Shown here in pieces: positions 1-9,777 of a stretch of 64,000 nucleotides of DNA; within the stretch, counting starts at the first letter, position 1; each line of letters opens with the position of its first letter. The stretch lies in the NCBI GenBank assembly GCA_964477735.1, contig CAYZFD010000005.1:1-64000 (forward strand). The letters are read 5' to 3'. The DNA comes from CAYZFD01 sp964477735. GTDB taxonomy: Bacteria > Bacteroidota > Bacteroidia > Flavobacteriales > Flavobacteriaceae. The notes under the pieces are model-generated. The model was not told the origin of the DNA. It ran no database searches and worked only from the letters and a program-made list of their open reading frames with translations. The translations under genes and the position numbers were made by a program.

Positions 1-1601
1 GTAAGGTCGGCATGTCCATCAAAAGGGGTGTTGTGTGCTGGCGGCCATCTTTTAATCTCGTTGGCATCAAGATCATAGGCACCCCGTGTTTGAAGGGCAG
101 AAGCACTTTCAGAGGCTAGAATGGCTTGACCCTTAAACCTGGTGGGGAAATTTGGATAATCGAGATGTTTGTAGTTAAACCCTAAAATGTCTAATACTCC
201 TGATTGATAAATATAATTTTTATCAGGAACATTTTCAGTTAAGGCGCAAGTAACCGGTCTGGTAGGATCCAGCCCTTTAACAATAGTGGTCAGTTCTTTG
301 GTCATTGCAATTCCTGTGCTATCAAACTGTTCGCGAATTTCATTGCCAATACTCCACATCATTACAGAGGGGTGGTTACGATCTCTTTTAATAAAATCTT
401 CCAAATCACGTTTGTGCCATTGATCCCAATCTAAATGGTAATCATTTTTCACTTTTCTTTTTTTCCAAACATCAAAGGCCTCAGCCTGAACAATAAAGCC
501 CATTTCATCACAGATGTTCAAAAAAGCTGCAGACGATGGGTTGTGTGAAATGCGAATGGCATTGACTCCCATTTTTTTCATCAAGGTGAGTTTGCGTCTA
601 ATGGCGGCAGTATTGGCCACTGCGCCCAAAGCACCATTGTCATGATGTAAACAAACCCCATGAATTTTCATGGTTTGCCCATTTAATGAAAAACCCTTTT
701 CGGGGTCAAAGGTAAATTCTCGAATGCCAAATGGGGTTTCATAATGGTCAACTAATGCAGCATTTTGATATACTTGGGTGTGAATGCTGTAGTTGTATGG
801 ATTTTCGATGTCCCAAAGCACTGGATTTTTTAGTTCGAAAATTTGAGTCGTTTTTTGCGAACTGTTTTTTATCAAACGCAGTTTAGATTTTACTCTAGAA
901 ACTTCATGATTTTCAGCATTAAGTATCCTTGATACAAGCTCAATGTTTGCATCGATGTCGTTGTTGTTTTCGAGCTCAATTTCTAAATTTACAATGGCTT
1001 GATCTTTTGAAATTTCTGGTGTGGTTACATAAGTTCCCCAATGGGCCACGTGAGATTTTTCTGTGATGACCAACGCTACATTTCTATAAATTCCAGAACC
1101 AGAGTACCATCTGGAATTGGGTTGTAGGGCGTTATCAACCCTAACAGCAATCACATTTGGTTCATCTCCAAAATGAAGATAAGGTGTTAGGTCATAAACA
1201 AAAGCAATATAGCCATAGGGTCGTTTTCCTAGATAATATCCGTTAATCCAAACTTCACTATTTCTATACACCCCATCAAATTCAATCGAAATCTGTTTAT
1301 TCCTTAATTCATCTCCCAAAGAAAATGTTTTTCTATACCAAGCTATGCCTGTTGGCAAGGCGCCGCCTTCGGGTTTTGCAGGGTGGTCAGCACTAAAATT
1401 CCCTTCAATACTCCAATCGTGAGGCAACTGTAAGGCCCTCCAATTGGTATCATCAAATGTTGTTGATGTTGCATCAGGATAATCGCCCAAACGAAACCGC
1501 CAATCAAAATTAAAATCTTCAACTTTCCTAATGCCCTCCAAATTGTTTTGGCATCCTATATTCAGGACAAGAAAACTGAGTATAATGAGTACTTGCTTCA
1601 T
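1..1601 (-). CDS. GH2 beta-galactosidase-like lipoprotein, 3' end cut by window edge
   Basis: The frame is open from an ATG at 1601 to the left edge (533 codons visible). It begins with a lipoprotein signal ending at Cys17 (motif LNIGC), so the product is probably exported and membrane anchored. The GH2 sugar-binding domain follows (LPHDWSIEGNF near residue 60), then the immunoglobulin-like domain and TIM barrel. The general acid/base is Glu421 in MWSIGNEIREQF. The likely nucleophile is Glu498 in ASESASALQTRG, a form common in Bacteroidota GH2 beta-galactosidases. The C-terminal domains lie outside the window. It starts 6 bp after the stop of the upstream GH2/malectin gene, so it is the last visible gene of the susC operon. 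Exact substrate (beta-galactoside or beta-glucuronide side chain) is not decided by the sequence. Confidence 0.88.
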   Translation of the reverse strand, partial: MKQVLIILSFLVLNIGCQNNLEGIRKVEDFNFDWRFRLGDYPDATSTTFDDTNWRALQLPHDWSIEGNFSADHPAKPEGGALPTGIAWYRKTFSLGDELRNKQISIEFDGVYRNSEVWINGYYLGKRPYGYIAFVYDLTPYLHFGDEPNVIAVRVDNALQPNSRWYSGSGIYRNVALVITEKSHVAHWGTYVTTPEISKDQAIVNLEIELENNNDIDANIELVSRILNAENHEVSRVKSKLRLIKNSSQKTTQIFELKNPVLWDIENPYNYSIHTQVYQNAALVDHYETPFGIREFTFDPEKGFSLNGQTMKIHGVCLHHDNGALGAVANTAAIRRKLTLMKKMGVNAIRISHNPSSAAFLNICDEMGFIVQAEAFDVWKKRKVKNDYHLDWDQWHKRDLEDFIKRDRNHPSVMMWSIGNEIREQFDSTGIAMTKELTTIVKGLDPTRPVTCALTENVPDKNYIYQSGVLDILGFNYKHLDYPNFPTRFKGQAILASESASALQTRGAYDLDANEIKRWPPAHNTPFDGHADL

Positions 1602-1607
1602 GTTTTT

Positions 1608-4600
1608 TTATTGAAATTCAAATGCATCTATTCTAAGTCCTTTCATCTGATCTGAAGCTATGCGTATTTTGTAGGTTCCCGCATTGATAAAACTTCCTGA
1701 AGTGGTATTTAAAATTTTCCATTTTTTGTTTTGAACTGGGAATTCTATTTCGTCCTCTCTAACAACAATTCCATTGGCATCCTCTATGCGCAATTGCACT
1801 TTTATAGGAGCATTGCTCACATTCATGTATCGGTAACGCATCAAATAGATGTTCGCTACTCCTGGATTTACAACAAATGTTAAGCTGTTTTTGGTGTTCA
1901 TGGTAAAGGTTATGAAGTCACTCTTTTTAAAGAAAAATTGCTCAACACCCTTGCCTGAAGTTACGGCGTTTTCGGCTTCTAATTTTAGTGTAGGACGATC
2001 CTCTTTTTGTCCCATTTCATATTTTGGAACTACGGCAATGGTGAACGTCGAGCAGTCATCACAAATCTTTAGGTCTTTCAGTTGGAATTTTTCGCCTTTT
2101 TGTATAGCTTTTTTATAGACAGTAAACAGTGTTTTGTTTGAGTTTTGAAGTGTTTCTTGTGTTTTCTCAAAGCCTTCCAATCCAACTAAAACCGAGTCTT
2201 TGGCATCCACGGCCAAATAGACATCTGCATTTTCTTTTGAGGAAAAACTTAATGAAATATCTTTTGCAGAATGATCAAATCTCAAATAGTCTGCGCCATA
2301 AAGTTCATGGGGCAATGTGCTGAAACTCACTTCATCGTTTACATACTGCTTGTCTGTAATGTTCAACCATGATGCCATTTCATAAGGCGCGTTAGCTGTA
2401 ACATTCAAGATGTTTTTTGGCGATGGATTGGCGGGCTCAACCCTATTGTTGGTTGTTGCAATAGCAATTGCAGAAATCACCGCTTGTCCAGACGCTACCT
2501 TTGGAAAAGAAATTGACAACATGCCATTCTCTACTTGAACCGTATAGGTTTTTTTTAAGGCTGTGTGTGTTCCTACTTCAGCCCATATATCCAAATTTTG
2601 CGACACAACATTGTCGTTGATGGCAACATCAAAAACACGCCAATCTGTGCAGTCCATACCGCCACCGATACCATACCAAGGTTCCTGAAAATAGAGTTCA
2701 ACATTATAAGGCCCATTGGGTACAGGAAATTCATACTTTAATTGATTCACACCATACCTGAAGTCTTGAAAGAGTTTCCAATCTGAAGTTCCTTGAATGG
2801 GGTCGTAGGATGTTCTTTGACTGGCATAGAAAGCAGGTAAGTTGTTGAAGTGGTTAGTCCATGACAGTGAACCCCAGGTGTTTTTTGCTGACTTAGCAAC
2901 ATCTGCTTGCCACAAGTTTCCGAAGGTGTCTAGATAATCGTCACCCCCACAATTGACTCTGTAAAGGTAGTTTAAGTCGGTTTTAGGTTTTAGGATTTTG
3001 TTCTTTTTTGAAACCCACTTATCCAAATTTGGAGCTTTGGGCAAGTTATTCAAAACAATTTGGTCTTTGGCAACTGGCCTTCCATTGACATAGCCCACAG
3101 CATATAAAACATTGTATTGCACATCAACATCCTGCCATGTAAAATGTTTTCCTTTTTTATTGGGGTTTTTAATTTTTCCAAGAGAAACATCCCCCACATC
3201 ATTAAACAATTCGACTTCATCGCAATTTGAATACACCTCAATGGTTTTTTTAATTCCCGGACGCAACCAACGATTTGGCCAAGAATGTGAAACAATGTAA
3301 ACCATGGGTTCTGTGTCTTTAGGCGCATAATTAGATCGATACATATAAAAGGCGTCGAGTGGCTCTCCCCAGATGGTGAAAAGGCCCTTGTAATTCACAG
3401 GACCTACTCTATCAATGTCGCGATAGCCTTCACCGTTTTGAACACGCCCAGGATTTTCGTGAGAATACAACAGCCATTGATATTGCCCCACAACTTTGTC
3501 TTGTACTGAAGCGGCTTCACCCAACTTAATTTCCATAAGTTGTGTGAAACGGTTTTCACTAAATATGCCCTTTTGATCAAAACTTCCCTCTGTGTGAAGA
3601 TCGGCGGTACGCCAAGCCCCATATTCCCCATTTAACAATTGGGTTTTAAGTTCTTCTCCATAGTTATAAGGATCACCGCCATAGGTCCCTGACCAGTTCT
3701 GAACTACATTCCAATCGGTTCCTTCGCCACCATTACAAGTAGTGACCAAGCGTTGGTTGAGAGCGGTGGGGTCTAAATCTCTAATGATTTCCGTGCAAAT
3801 CTCAGCAAAAGACTTAGGAATAGTACTTTCGTTTTGCAACCCCCACATCACTACAGAGGGGTTGTTGCGGCGTTCCTTAATCCATTCCTTCAATAAGGTT
3901 TTGAAATTTTCTTTGAACTCAGGAGTGTCATACCAAATATGTGCTGAAAATTGACTCCAAAACAATATCCCTTCTTGATCTAAATATTCTTGATAACGTA
4001 AGTTATGGGGCTGATGCCCTTCCCTAAAGGCATTAAAACCCGCTGCTTTAACTTGGGCAATTCTTGATTTTATCTCTTTATCAGAAAACGAATGGCTTTT
4101 GCCTATAGCATGTTCATATTCACAAGTACCATTGATGAAAAAGGGTTCGTCATTGATAAAAAATCTAGGATCATTCGTTTTTGAATGAACAGGCCATCGC
4201 ACCCAGCGAATACCATAGGGTGTGCTTAATTGATCTACCAACCGTCCTTGATGATAAATTTTTGTAGAAAGCTCGTATAAGTAAGGATGCTTAGGCGACC
4301 ACAATTTAGGGTTTTGTATTTCTGGTAATGTTTGTGAAATCTTTTTTGACGACAAAAGATCGTTGACTTGGGTTTCTACTTCAGTGATTTTATTTCCTTT
4401 GTGGTCATATAGCGTGTTGACAATCTGGATGTTTTTTGGCAGTTGACCGTAGTTATTAATTTCTGTAGTGAGATGAAGTTGTGCTTTTTCTTTGGTGGTT
4501 GCCTCATCATTCCATACATGCACGCCAAAAGGTTCAATTCTAACTTTGTCAGTAATCACTAAAGCAACAGGTCTGTGAATTCCTAAGGCTTGTGAGCCTT

Positions 4601-5135
4601 CCGAAAATCCCCATTCTCCTGAACATCCTCCACAAACCCAGGGCAAATCTGCGATATAAGCCGGGTGTTCGGCTTTCACCAAAATAATATTTTCTTGGTT
4701 GAAACGAACTGCAGGAGTTATATCTAGCGTGAAAGTGGTTCTGCCACCTTTGTGTTCGCCCACAAAAACACCATTTACCCAAACAGAAGCATACGAGCCC
4801 ACACCTTCAAAAAACAAAAAATGTTGTTTCTCTTTATGAGCAACATCCAATAGTAGTGATTTTTGATACCAGGCTGTGCCATGCAAATTACCATGTGTCA
4901 TTCTTCTATAACCGTAATACTGATCCCAATTGTGAGGCAAAACCACTTGTTGCCAGCCACTAAATTCTTGAGTCGTATTTATAAAAGCTTGTTCATTTGC
5001 AGCAGTGGAATCTACAAAAGTAGTCTTCCAATTGTTGTTGAGGGGTATGATTATACGGCTACTCGAAACTTTCTCGGTATGACAAGAAAGAAAAGCAGTT
5101 AAAGCAAAAACCAATATGTAAATCTGTTTTTTCAA
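1608..5135 (-). CDS. GH2 lipoprotein with malectin-like (CBM57) and C-terminal CBM domains
   Basis: A 1175-residue exported enzyme with a lipobox at Cys18 (TAFLSC). Residues about 30-200 form the GH2 jelly-roll, 200-310 the immunoglobulin-like domain and 310-620 the TIM barrel. The acid/base is Glu436 in MWGLQNES and the probable nucleophile is Glu504 in LLNGEYGAW. Residues about 740-900 look like a malectin/CBM57 module (NCGGDDYLDTFGNLWQAD, then YNVELYFQEPWYG). The last 130 residues begin with LEAENAV and end with LRIDAFEF, as in CBM6/35-type modules. It is about 400 residues longer than a plain GH2. The gene follows the GH67/GH115-like gene with a 1-bp gap. A beta-galactosidase or beta-glucuronidase role on pectin side chains is inferred. 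Confidence 0.85.
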   Translation of the reverse strand: MKKQIYILVFALTAFLSCHTEKVSSSRIIIPLNNNWKTTFVDSTAANEQAFINTTQEFSGWQQVVLPHNWDQYYGYRRMTHGNLHGTAWYQKSLLLDVAHKEKQHFLFFEGVGSYASVWVNGVFVGEHKGGRTTFTLDITPAVRFNQENIILVKAEHPAYIADLPWVCGGCSGEWGFSEGSQALGIHRPVALVITDKVRIEPFGVHVWNDEATTKEKAQLHLTTEINNYGQLPKNIQIVNTLYDHKGNKITEVETQVNDLLSSKKISQTLPEIQNPKLWSPKHPYLYELSTKIYHQGRLVDQLSTPYGIRWVRWPVHSKTNDPRFFINDEPFFINGTCEYEHAIGKSHSFSDKEIKSRIAQVKAAGFNAFREGHQPHNLRYQEYLDQEGILFWSQFSAHIWYDTPEFKENFKTLLKEWIKERRNNPSVVMWGLQNESTIPKSFAEICTEIIRDLDPTALNQRLVTTCNGGEGTDWNVVQNWSGTYGGDPYNYGEELKTQLLNGEYGAWRTADLHTEGSFDQKGIFSENRFTQLMEIKLGEAASVQDKVVGQYQWLLYSHENPGRVQNGEGYRDIDRVGPVNYKGLFTIWGEPLDAFYMYRSNYAPKDTEPMVYIVSHSWPNRWLRPGIKKTIEVYSNCDEVELFNDVGDVSLGKIKNPNKKGKHFTWQDVDVQYNVLYAVGYVNGRPVAKDQIVLNNLPKAPNLDKWVSKKNKILKPKTDLNYLYRVNCGGDDYLDTFGNLWQADVAKSAKNTWGSLSWTNHFNNLPAFYASQRTSYDPIQGTSDWKLFQDFRYGVNQLKYEFPVPNGPYNVELYFQEPWYGIGGGMDCTDWRVFDVAINDNVVSQNLDIWAEVGTHTALKKTYTVQVENGMLSISFPKVASGQAVISAIAIATTNNRVEPANPSPKNILNVTANAPYEMASWLNITDKQYVNDEVSFSTLPHELYGADYLRFDHSAKDISLSFSSKENADVYLAVDAKDSVLVGLEGFEKTQETLQNSNKTLFTVYKKAIQKGEKFQLKDLKICDDCSTFTIAVVPKYEMGQKEDRPTLKLEAENAVTSGKGVEQFFFKKSDFITFTMNTKNSLTFVVNPGVANIYLMRYRYMNVSNAPIKVQLRIEDANGIVVREDEIEFPVQNKKWKILNTTSGSFINAGTYKIRIASDQMKGLRIDAFEFQ

Positions 5136-5136
5136 T

Positions 5137-7815
5137 CTAGTAAAATAGCCAATCCACAGCTTCTTTATCTTCTACCCCCATTAACCCTACATCACGCGAC
5201 TTCAGTTCTTGGTTTGCATCAATAAAACCAAAAATCAAGACACGACCTTTACCTAAAAATAACTCATTTTCGCCAGCTTCAAAGGAGTATGTATGGATGT
5301 TAACTCTAGGCATACCTTTAAGTTTCACAGCATTTGCCAAAAGCACCTCAGCCTCGCCACGTAAATTTCCTGCGGCATTGGTTTCAAGACTTGGTGGAAA
5401 CAAAAAGCGCTTGGCATCGGTATTAAAATATCCCACTACCAATTTAACTTCTTTGGAGTTGGAAAACTTCAAGTAGGTTCCATTTTTATTTTGGTCATCA
5501 ATCTCATAAGCAATACCTTTTAGGTTTTCTAATTCGGGTGCTAATTCAAGAACTTCAGATGCTGGAGTTCCATAAACTTTTACCCCTTTTTTTAACTCAT
5601 ATGTGTTTTCGTAGTCACTTAATAACGTAACTTCACTAACCTTAAATGGAGTAGCCTCTTCTTGATAAATTACTCCATTTTTCGAAGATTTTAAACGACT
5701 AATATTTCGCTTAAAGTTTTGCAGTTCTCTTTGATAGTGAGGCAACAATTCTTTCCATGTTTTATGTTTTCCATCGTCTCCACCAATAGGAATTCTACGC
5801 TGAGCGGTTTGCATACTGTTGGCGTATAAATAGGCATCTTTAGTGAGATTTACCAGCGTTTGATATTGTTCTAGACTGGCCTCCAAATGGGGAAGTGCAC
5901 GCTCCAAATCGGTGATTTCATTCGAATAACTGTACCGCAATACCCAGAGCGCGGCCTTAACTTTTTCAGAGAAGAATTGAGCGAAAGCATCGTAACAATA
6001 CACATCATTTTGAAGTCGGCGAAAGGCTTCAAGATTTTTGGAAACGTTTGGAGTTGCGGAGTCAATAGCGGCAACGGCTTCTTTGGCATGGGCAGTTATC
6101 TCATCAATGATTTGAACTGGAGTTTCTCCAACATGGGGCTGTTTTTCCCATTCTTTTTTGGCGTAGTCAATTAGTATTTCACCAACTGGCCCACAGGATT
6201 CGTAAAAACCTGGATAGACCCGCCACTTATAGGGATTCACCAGTTGAGACACAAACATGCCCAACAGCAGGGTTTGCCTATTTCCTTCTGTGATACCAAA
6301 TCTACGTAATGTTTTAGGTGCAATTTCACCCATTTCTTCGTAGGCCTTTAAAATATGTTGTCCAGTTATAGGATCACTCCCATATTTTTGGGCAAGTTCA
6401 CGACTCCAGAAAGAAATTTCATCATTTCTATCTCGAGTTTCATCCCATGCATAACGTCCCCAAGCTTTGTACCAAATCCAATCTCTATCCATTTCCAAAA
6501 GGCGAGGTGAGGTGTTGTCTGGTGCATAAGGCCAATCCCAATAAGAAGTTTGTGGATAGAGGTGTAGGGCGTTTGCGCCATGAACTTGGTGCATCGCATT
6601 CACTGTTTTTTGAATAAAATCAGGTGCGCCATACCTAAAGGGTTCTAAGTTGGCAAGGATATGTACGTTAGAAATATGTATGGAACCTAATGAACTAAGT
6701 TTCCTATGCGTTTCTGCCCATGGGCCTCGTGGTTCATACGTTGTTAGGGACTCCCCAGTGTATTTACTCATGGTATATAAATTTTTATACAAAGGAAGTG
6801 CCTTATCCATGACCAATGGAGCATCGGTGTCATGAGAACGCAAAATGATGGGAGGCTCAGTGGTTTGTCCAATAGCTTTTAAGCCTCCTTTAACTCCAGG
6901 AATTACGGTTTTGGTGAACCATTCCACATCATCTTCCACTGTATTCATAGCTTCACCTAAGGCCACCAACAAACCCACATTTGGATATTTTTCTATAAAA
7001 GCTGAAATCGATTTTTGAGTATAATCTTGGATGAGCGGAATAATCGGGCGAGAACGATCTTGCGTTTTAATATTGTAATGCTCGGCAAAAGGTTTTGAGA
7101 CTATTATGTTATAAAACATTTGAATAATCCATATTCCACGCTTGTCGGCTTCTTCGGTAATGAATTTGAAAATGGCTTCGTTCTTTTGAAAATCTTCCTC
7201 ACTTACTTCAAGTGCAAAAGGATAATCCTCCAATTTTACTAGAGACGCAAAAGGATGCCCATTCCACAAATACAATGAATTGTATTTGTTTTCAACCATC
7301 ATATCTAAATATTTTATCCAAAGTTGCTTGTCATAAAACCAAGGGAAATTTTCAGGGGTATATGGATATTCATAAACACTCCTCCCTTCTAAGTATTCGG
7401 TTTTTTGCAACCCAATGCACGTTCCTCGCAACACCATTTTTGGGCTGTCTTCAACCTCAATTTCAAGCGGGAGTTCTTTGGTCTCATTTATGCGTTCCGC
7501 CAAGGCCATAGCGCCATATAAAATACCCGACTCATCACTACCTTGAAGTGAAATTGTTTTGCCTATTGATTTAATTTGAAAGGCTTCTTTTTTGTTGTTT
7601 GCTTCGCTTTTAGTTACCACAATAAGCTGACTTGTGGAGTCTATCGGCACTTCTTTTCGCAAGAACACTTCAAAACCAGAAGATTTCAATGCTGATGATA
7701 ATTTTTCAACTCCAAATAGCACTCTTGGAGATTCAGAAGTGTTAACAATGAATACTTTTTTAGGCGACGTACATGAGATGCATACAAAAACAAAAAGAAT
7801 CTTAAAATATTTCAT
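5137..7815 (-). CDS. Putative exo-glycosidase, GH67/GH115-like architecture, lipoprotein
   Basis: I could not assign this 892-residue protein to a CAZy family. The frame extends to a TTG at 7830, but the ATG at 7815 gives a clean lipoprotein signal (VCISC, Cys15) and sits 16 bp after the upstream stop, so I chose it. Residues about 20-115 resemble the GH67N/GH20b-type N-terminal domain, ending in the characteristic SGILYGAMALAERI. Residues about 125-480 look like a TIM barrel (RGTCIGL, then MVENKYNSLYLWNG, then DRDWIWYKAWGRYAW), followed by a helical region (500-720) and a C-terminal beta-rich domain (about 737-892). That order resembles GH115 alpha-glucuronidases, but the usual GH115 motifs are not visible. 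A uronic-acid-directed glycosidase is a guess from architecture and context. The C-terminal domain recurs in the protein at 60086-61717. Confidence 0.7.
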   Translation of the reverse strand: MKYFKILFVFVCISCTSPKKVFIVNTSESPRVLFGVEKLSSALKSSGFEVFLRKEVPIDSTSQLIVVTKSEANNKKEAFQIKSIGKTISLQGSDESGILYGAMALAERINETKELPLEIEVEDSPKMVLRGTCIGLQKTEYLEGRSVYEYPYTPENFPWFYDKQLWIKYLDMMVENKYNSLYLWNGHPFASLVKLEDYPFALEVSEEDFQKNEAIFKFITEEADKRGIWIIQMFYNIIVSKPFAEHYNIKTQDRSRPIIPLIQDYTQKSISAFIEKYPNVGLLVALGEAMNTVEDDVEWFTKTVIPGVKGGLKAIGQTTEPPIILRSHDTDAPLVMDKALPLYKNLYTMSKYTGESLTTYEPRGPWAETHRKLSSLGSIHISNVHILANLEPFRYGAPDFIQKTVNAMHQVHGANALHLYPQTSYWDWPYAPDNTSPRLLEMDRDWIWYKAWGRYAWDETRDRNDEISFWSRELAQKYGSDPITGQHILKAYEEMGEIAPKTLRRFGITEGNRQTLLLGMFVSQLVNPYKWRVYPGFYESCGPVGEILIDYAKKEWEKQPHVGETPVQIIDEITAHAKEAVAAIDSATPNVSKNLEAFRRLQNDVYCYDAFAQFFSEKVKAALWVLRYSYSNEITDLERALPHLEASLEQYQTLVNLTKDAYLYANSMQTAQRRIPIGGDDGKHKTWKELLPHYQRELQNFKRNISRLKSSKNGVIYQEEATPFKVSEVTLLSDYENTYELKKGVKVYGTPASEVLELAPELENLKGIAYEIDDQNKNGTYLKFSNSKEVKLVVGYFNTDAKRFLFPPSLETNAAGNLRGEAEVLLANAVKLKGMPRVNIHTYSFEAGENELFLGKGRVLIFGFIDANQELKSRDVGLMGVEDKEAVDWLFY
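5140..5607 (-). other. Shared accessory domain, copy 1 (C-terminal)
   Basis: About 155 C-terminal residues of the GH67/GH115-like protein align by eye with residues about 41-165 of the propeller protein at 60086-61717. Common landmarks are LAPELENLKG against LAPELEGLKG, EVKLVVGYF against PVQLLIGVS, a GMPRVNIHTYSF against GLPPVHVFAIPYS pair, and FGFIDANQELKSRD against LGVVKQNQDLGFRN. It looks like a beta-sandwich. Because it occurs at opposite ends of two different catalytic proteins, it is more likely a portable binding or structural module than part of an active site. Confidence 0.7.
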
Positions 7816-7831
7816 GTTTAATAAGTACAAT

Positions 7832-9757
7832 TTATGGATTGTTGAAAATTTTCTTTAAATAGGTCACATTTGCTTGGTAATTCTTGACCACATCACGAAC
7901 CATGCTGGTGTCTCTTGAGCGTTCTACAATCAACCAACCTTTCCAATGCATGTCGTCTAAGGTTTTTTTAATTGCTGGCAAATCAATAGCAGGGTCGTTT
8001 TCTATCCAAACCCCATCTGTGTTGGAAGCATGAATTTGACCAATATTGTCACGCCCAAGAATTTTAAGTTCCTTCGAAATATCACGTCCATGCTTAATGG
8101 CATTGGCAAAATTGAAGGAGATTTTTATGTTTCGATTGTCGATATCTTCCAATAACTTTAGTTCTTCTGTTGCGGATAAAGAGGTTTCTATAGCAATGAT
8201 TCCATTTATTTTTTCCACTTCTTTTCCAGCCCAACGAAGTCTTTCAACAATAGCAGGTCGTAATTCAGGATTTTTTATCAGATCACCTTGGGTTCCAAGA
8301 GGTAAAAAAGCTACCTGAACATCAAAAGTTTGCATCACTTGAAAACAATCGTTGAGCATACGCTCCACTGTTGGACGCTTAGCGAATGATTGTGCATAAA
8401 AGCCAGACATAGCAACAGTGCTGATTTGCACGCCAGTTTGGGCCATTTTTTCTCTAAATAAGCTGATACTAAGTGTGTCACCATTCACAAATTTACTGTC
8501 AAAAGTTTCTCGACTGCCCAAGCCACCCATGTCCATTTCAATGCCATCAGCACCAATTTGTTCTGCGCGTTGAAAGGCACCAAGCTTTTGTCGTTTTAAT
8601 ATCATCCAATCAGAAACCCCAATGTTATAACGCTTTCGGGTTGGGCCAGGCCAAACGCCATTTTTTATAGGAAAAGAAACCAGCTTTGCAGGATCAATTT
8701 TAACATATTTTATTTTTTGCCTTCGCCATGTATAGACCACATGAAGCATCCCATCTTTTCCTTGAATAATCGATGGATATGAGTATTGACTAATCTGGGA
8801 ATCTTCCAATACCAAAGCAGCATTCCAATGTGTGCCATCTTTAGATACCGCAATATTCAAAGGGCTTCTATAACTTTTTGAGGTTCCTGCTGCGGGCCAA
8901 ACGTGGTTATAAACCAAAACATGATCGCCATTCTTCATGGTTAAGGCATCTGTTCCAGAACTATTGTTGGGCATATTGAGCAGCGTTAGATCAGACCAAG
9001 TTGCGCCATTATCATCTGACCATGTGCTGAATAATTGCCTATTGCGTGTTCTTCCAAGCTGTTGCAAACGTCCATTTTTGTGAATCAAAACACTTGGCTG
9101 TATGGCATGAATGTCATCTACACCTTTAGGTAAAGTATCACCCAATTTCCATGTTTTTCCAAAATCTGGAGTGGACTCCATGCGAAGGTTCCATCCGTTG
9201 CCCTCTGTGCTTGATGGAAGCAACAGATTTCCATTACTAAGCAACACCGGTTTATTTTTAATCGGACCTAAAAACCCGTCAGGTAATTTTTCAGGCGTTG
9301 ACCAACTCTCGCCACCATCATCAGACCGAATAAGCATCCCCCACCAAGAAGAAGGATGCGGCCCTACTTTATAGAACAACAACAATTCACCGTCGGGAAT
9401 TTGATATAAAACAGGATTCCAAGTTGGGTAGCGAAGAGAATCGTTTTGGATCCCATTAGCGACTTCTACTCCTTTGGTCCATTTGCCATTTTTCCGTTTG
9501 CTCACCCAAATACCTACATCGGGGTTTCTTTCGTGAGTGCCTCCAAACCAAGCTGAAACCAAATCACCATTGGTGGTTTCAACAATTGTGGCGGCATGAC
9601 AAGATTTGTAGGGAGGATCCTGATTGATAAATTCTTCTACCAAAATACCTTCTTTCCAAGTTTTTTCTGCCAGAGGTGTTTTATTTTGTGTCTGCAAACC
9701 ATAGCCCCCCAAAAAGAGTGCAAGAAGAAGAAGGGTAATGAATTTTATTTGTTTCAC
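7832..9757 (-). CDS. Fusion: sialidase-like BNR propeller plus sugar-isomerase/epimerase TIM barrel
   Basis: A 641-residue protein with a signal peptide (about residues 1-22). Residues about 35-365 form a sialidase-fold propeller with three Asp-box-like motifs: SDDGGESW at 145-152, TPDFGKTW at 196-203 and SDDNGATW at 247-254. I see no clear RIP motif of true sialidases. Residues about 376-641 are a xylose-isomerase-like (AP endonuclease 2 family) barrel, starting YNIGVSDWMILKR, with putative metal ligands in IAIETS, QIHASNTD and LIVERSRD. The usual Asp of an NFDPAN-type motif is Asn here (SFNFAN). The fusion is exported, unusual for a sugar-phosphate isomerase fold. Candidate roles are release of an unusual acidic or rhamnosyl sugar plus epimerase- or eliminase-type chemistry on it. 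It sits 20 bp downstream of a GH78 gene. Confidence 0.75.
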   Translation of the reverse strand: MKQIKFITLLLLALFLGGYGLQTQNKTPLAEKTWKEGILVEEFINQDPPYKSCHAATIVETTNGDLVSAWFGGTHERNPDVGIWVSKRKNGKWTKGVEVANGIQNDSLRYPTWNPVLYQIPDGELLLFYKVGPHPSSWWGMLIRSDDGGESWSTPEKLPDGFLGPIKNKPVLLSNGNLLLPSSTEGNGWNLRMESTPDFGKTWKLGDTLPKGVDDIHAIQPSVLIHKNGRLQQLGRTRNRQLFSTWSDDNGATWSDLTLLNMPNNSSGTDALTMKNGDHVLVYNHVWPAAGTSKSYRSPLNIAVSKDGTHWNAALVLEDSQISQYSYPSIIQGKDGMLHVVYTWRRQKIKYVKIDPAKLVSFPIKNGVWPGPTRKRYNIGVSDWMILKRQKLGAFQRAEQIGADGIEMDMGGLGSRETFDSKFVNGDTLSISLFREKMAQTGVQISTVAMSGFYAQSFAKRPTVERMLNDCFQVMQTFDVQVAFLPLGTQGDLIKNPELRPAIVERLRWAGKEVEKINGIIAIETSLSATEELKLLEDIDNRNIKISFNFANAIKHGRDISKELKILGRDNIGQIHASNTDGVWIENDPAIDLPAIKKTLDDMHWKGWLIVERSRDTSMVRDVVKNYQANVTYLKKIFNNP

Positions 9758-9777
9758 TTGTGTCTTGAGCTATTAAG

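Noticed and set aside
7832..9757. A true sialidase acting on sialic acid
   Set aside because: Asp-box motifs are present but the RIP motif is not seen, and all neighbours are pectin enzymes.
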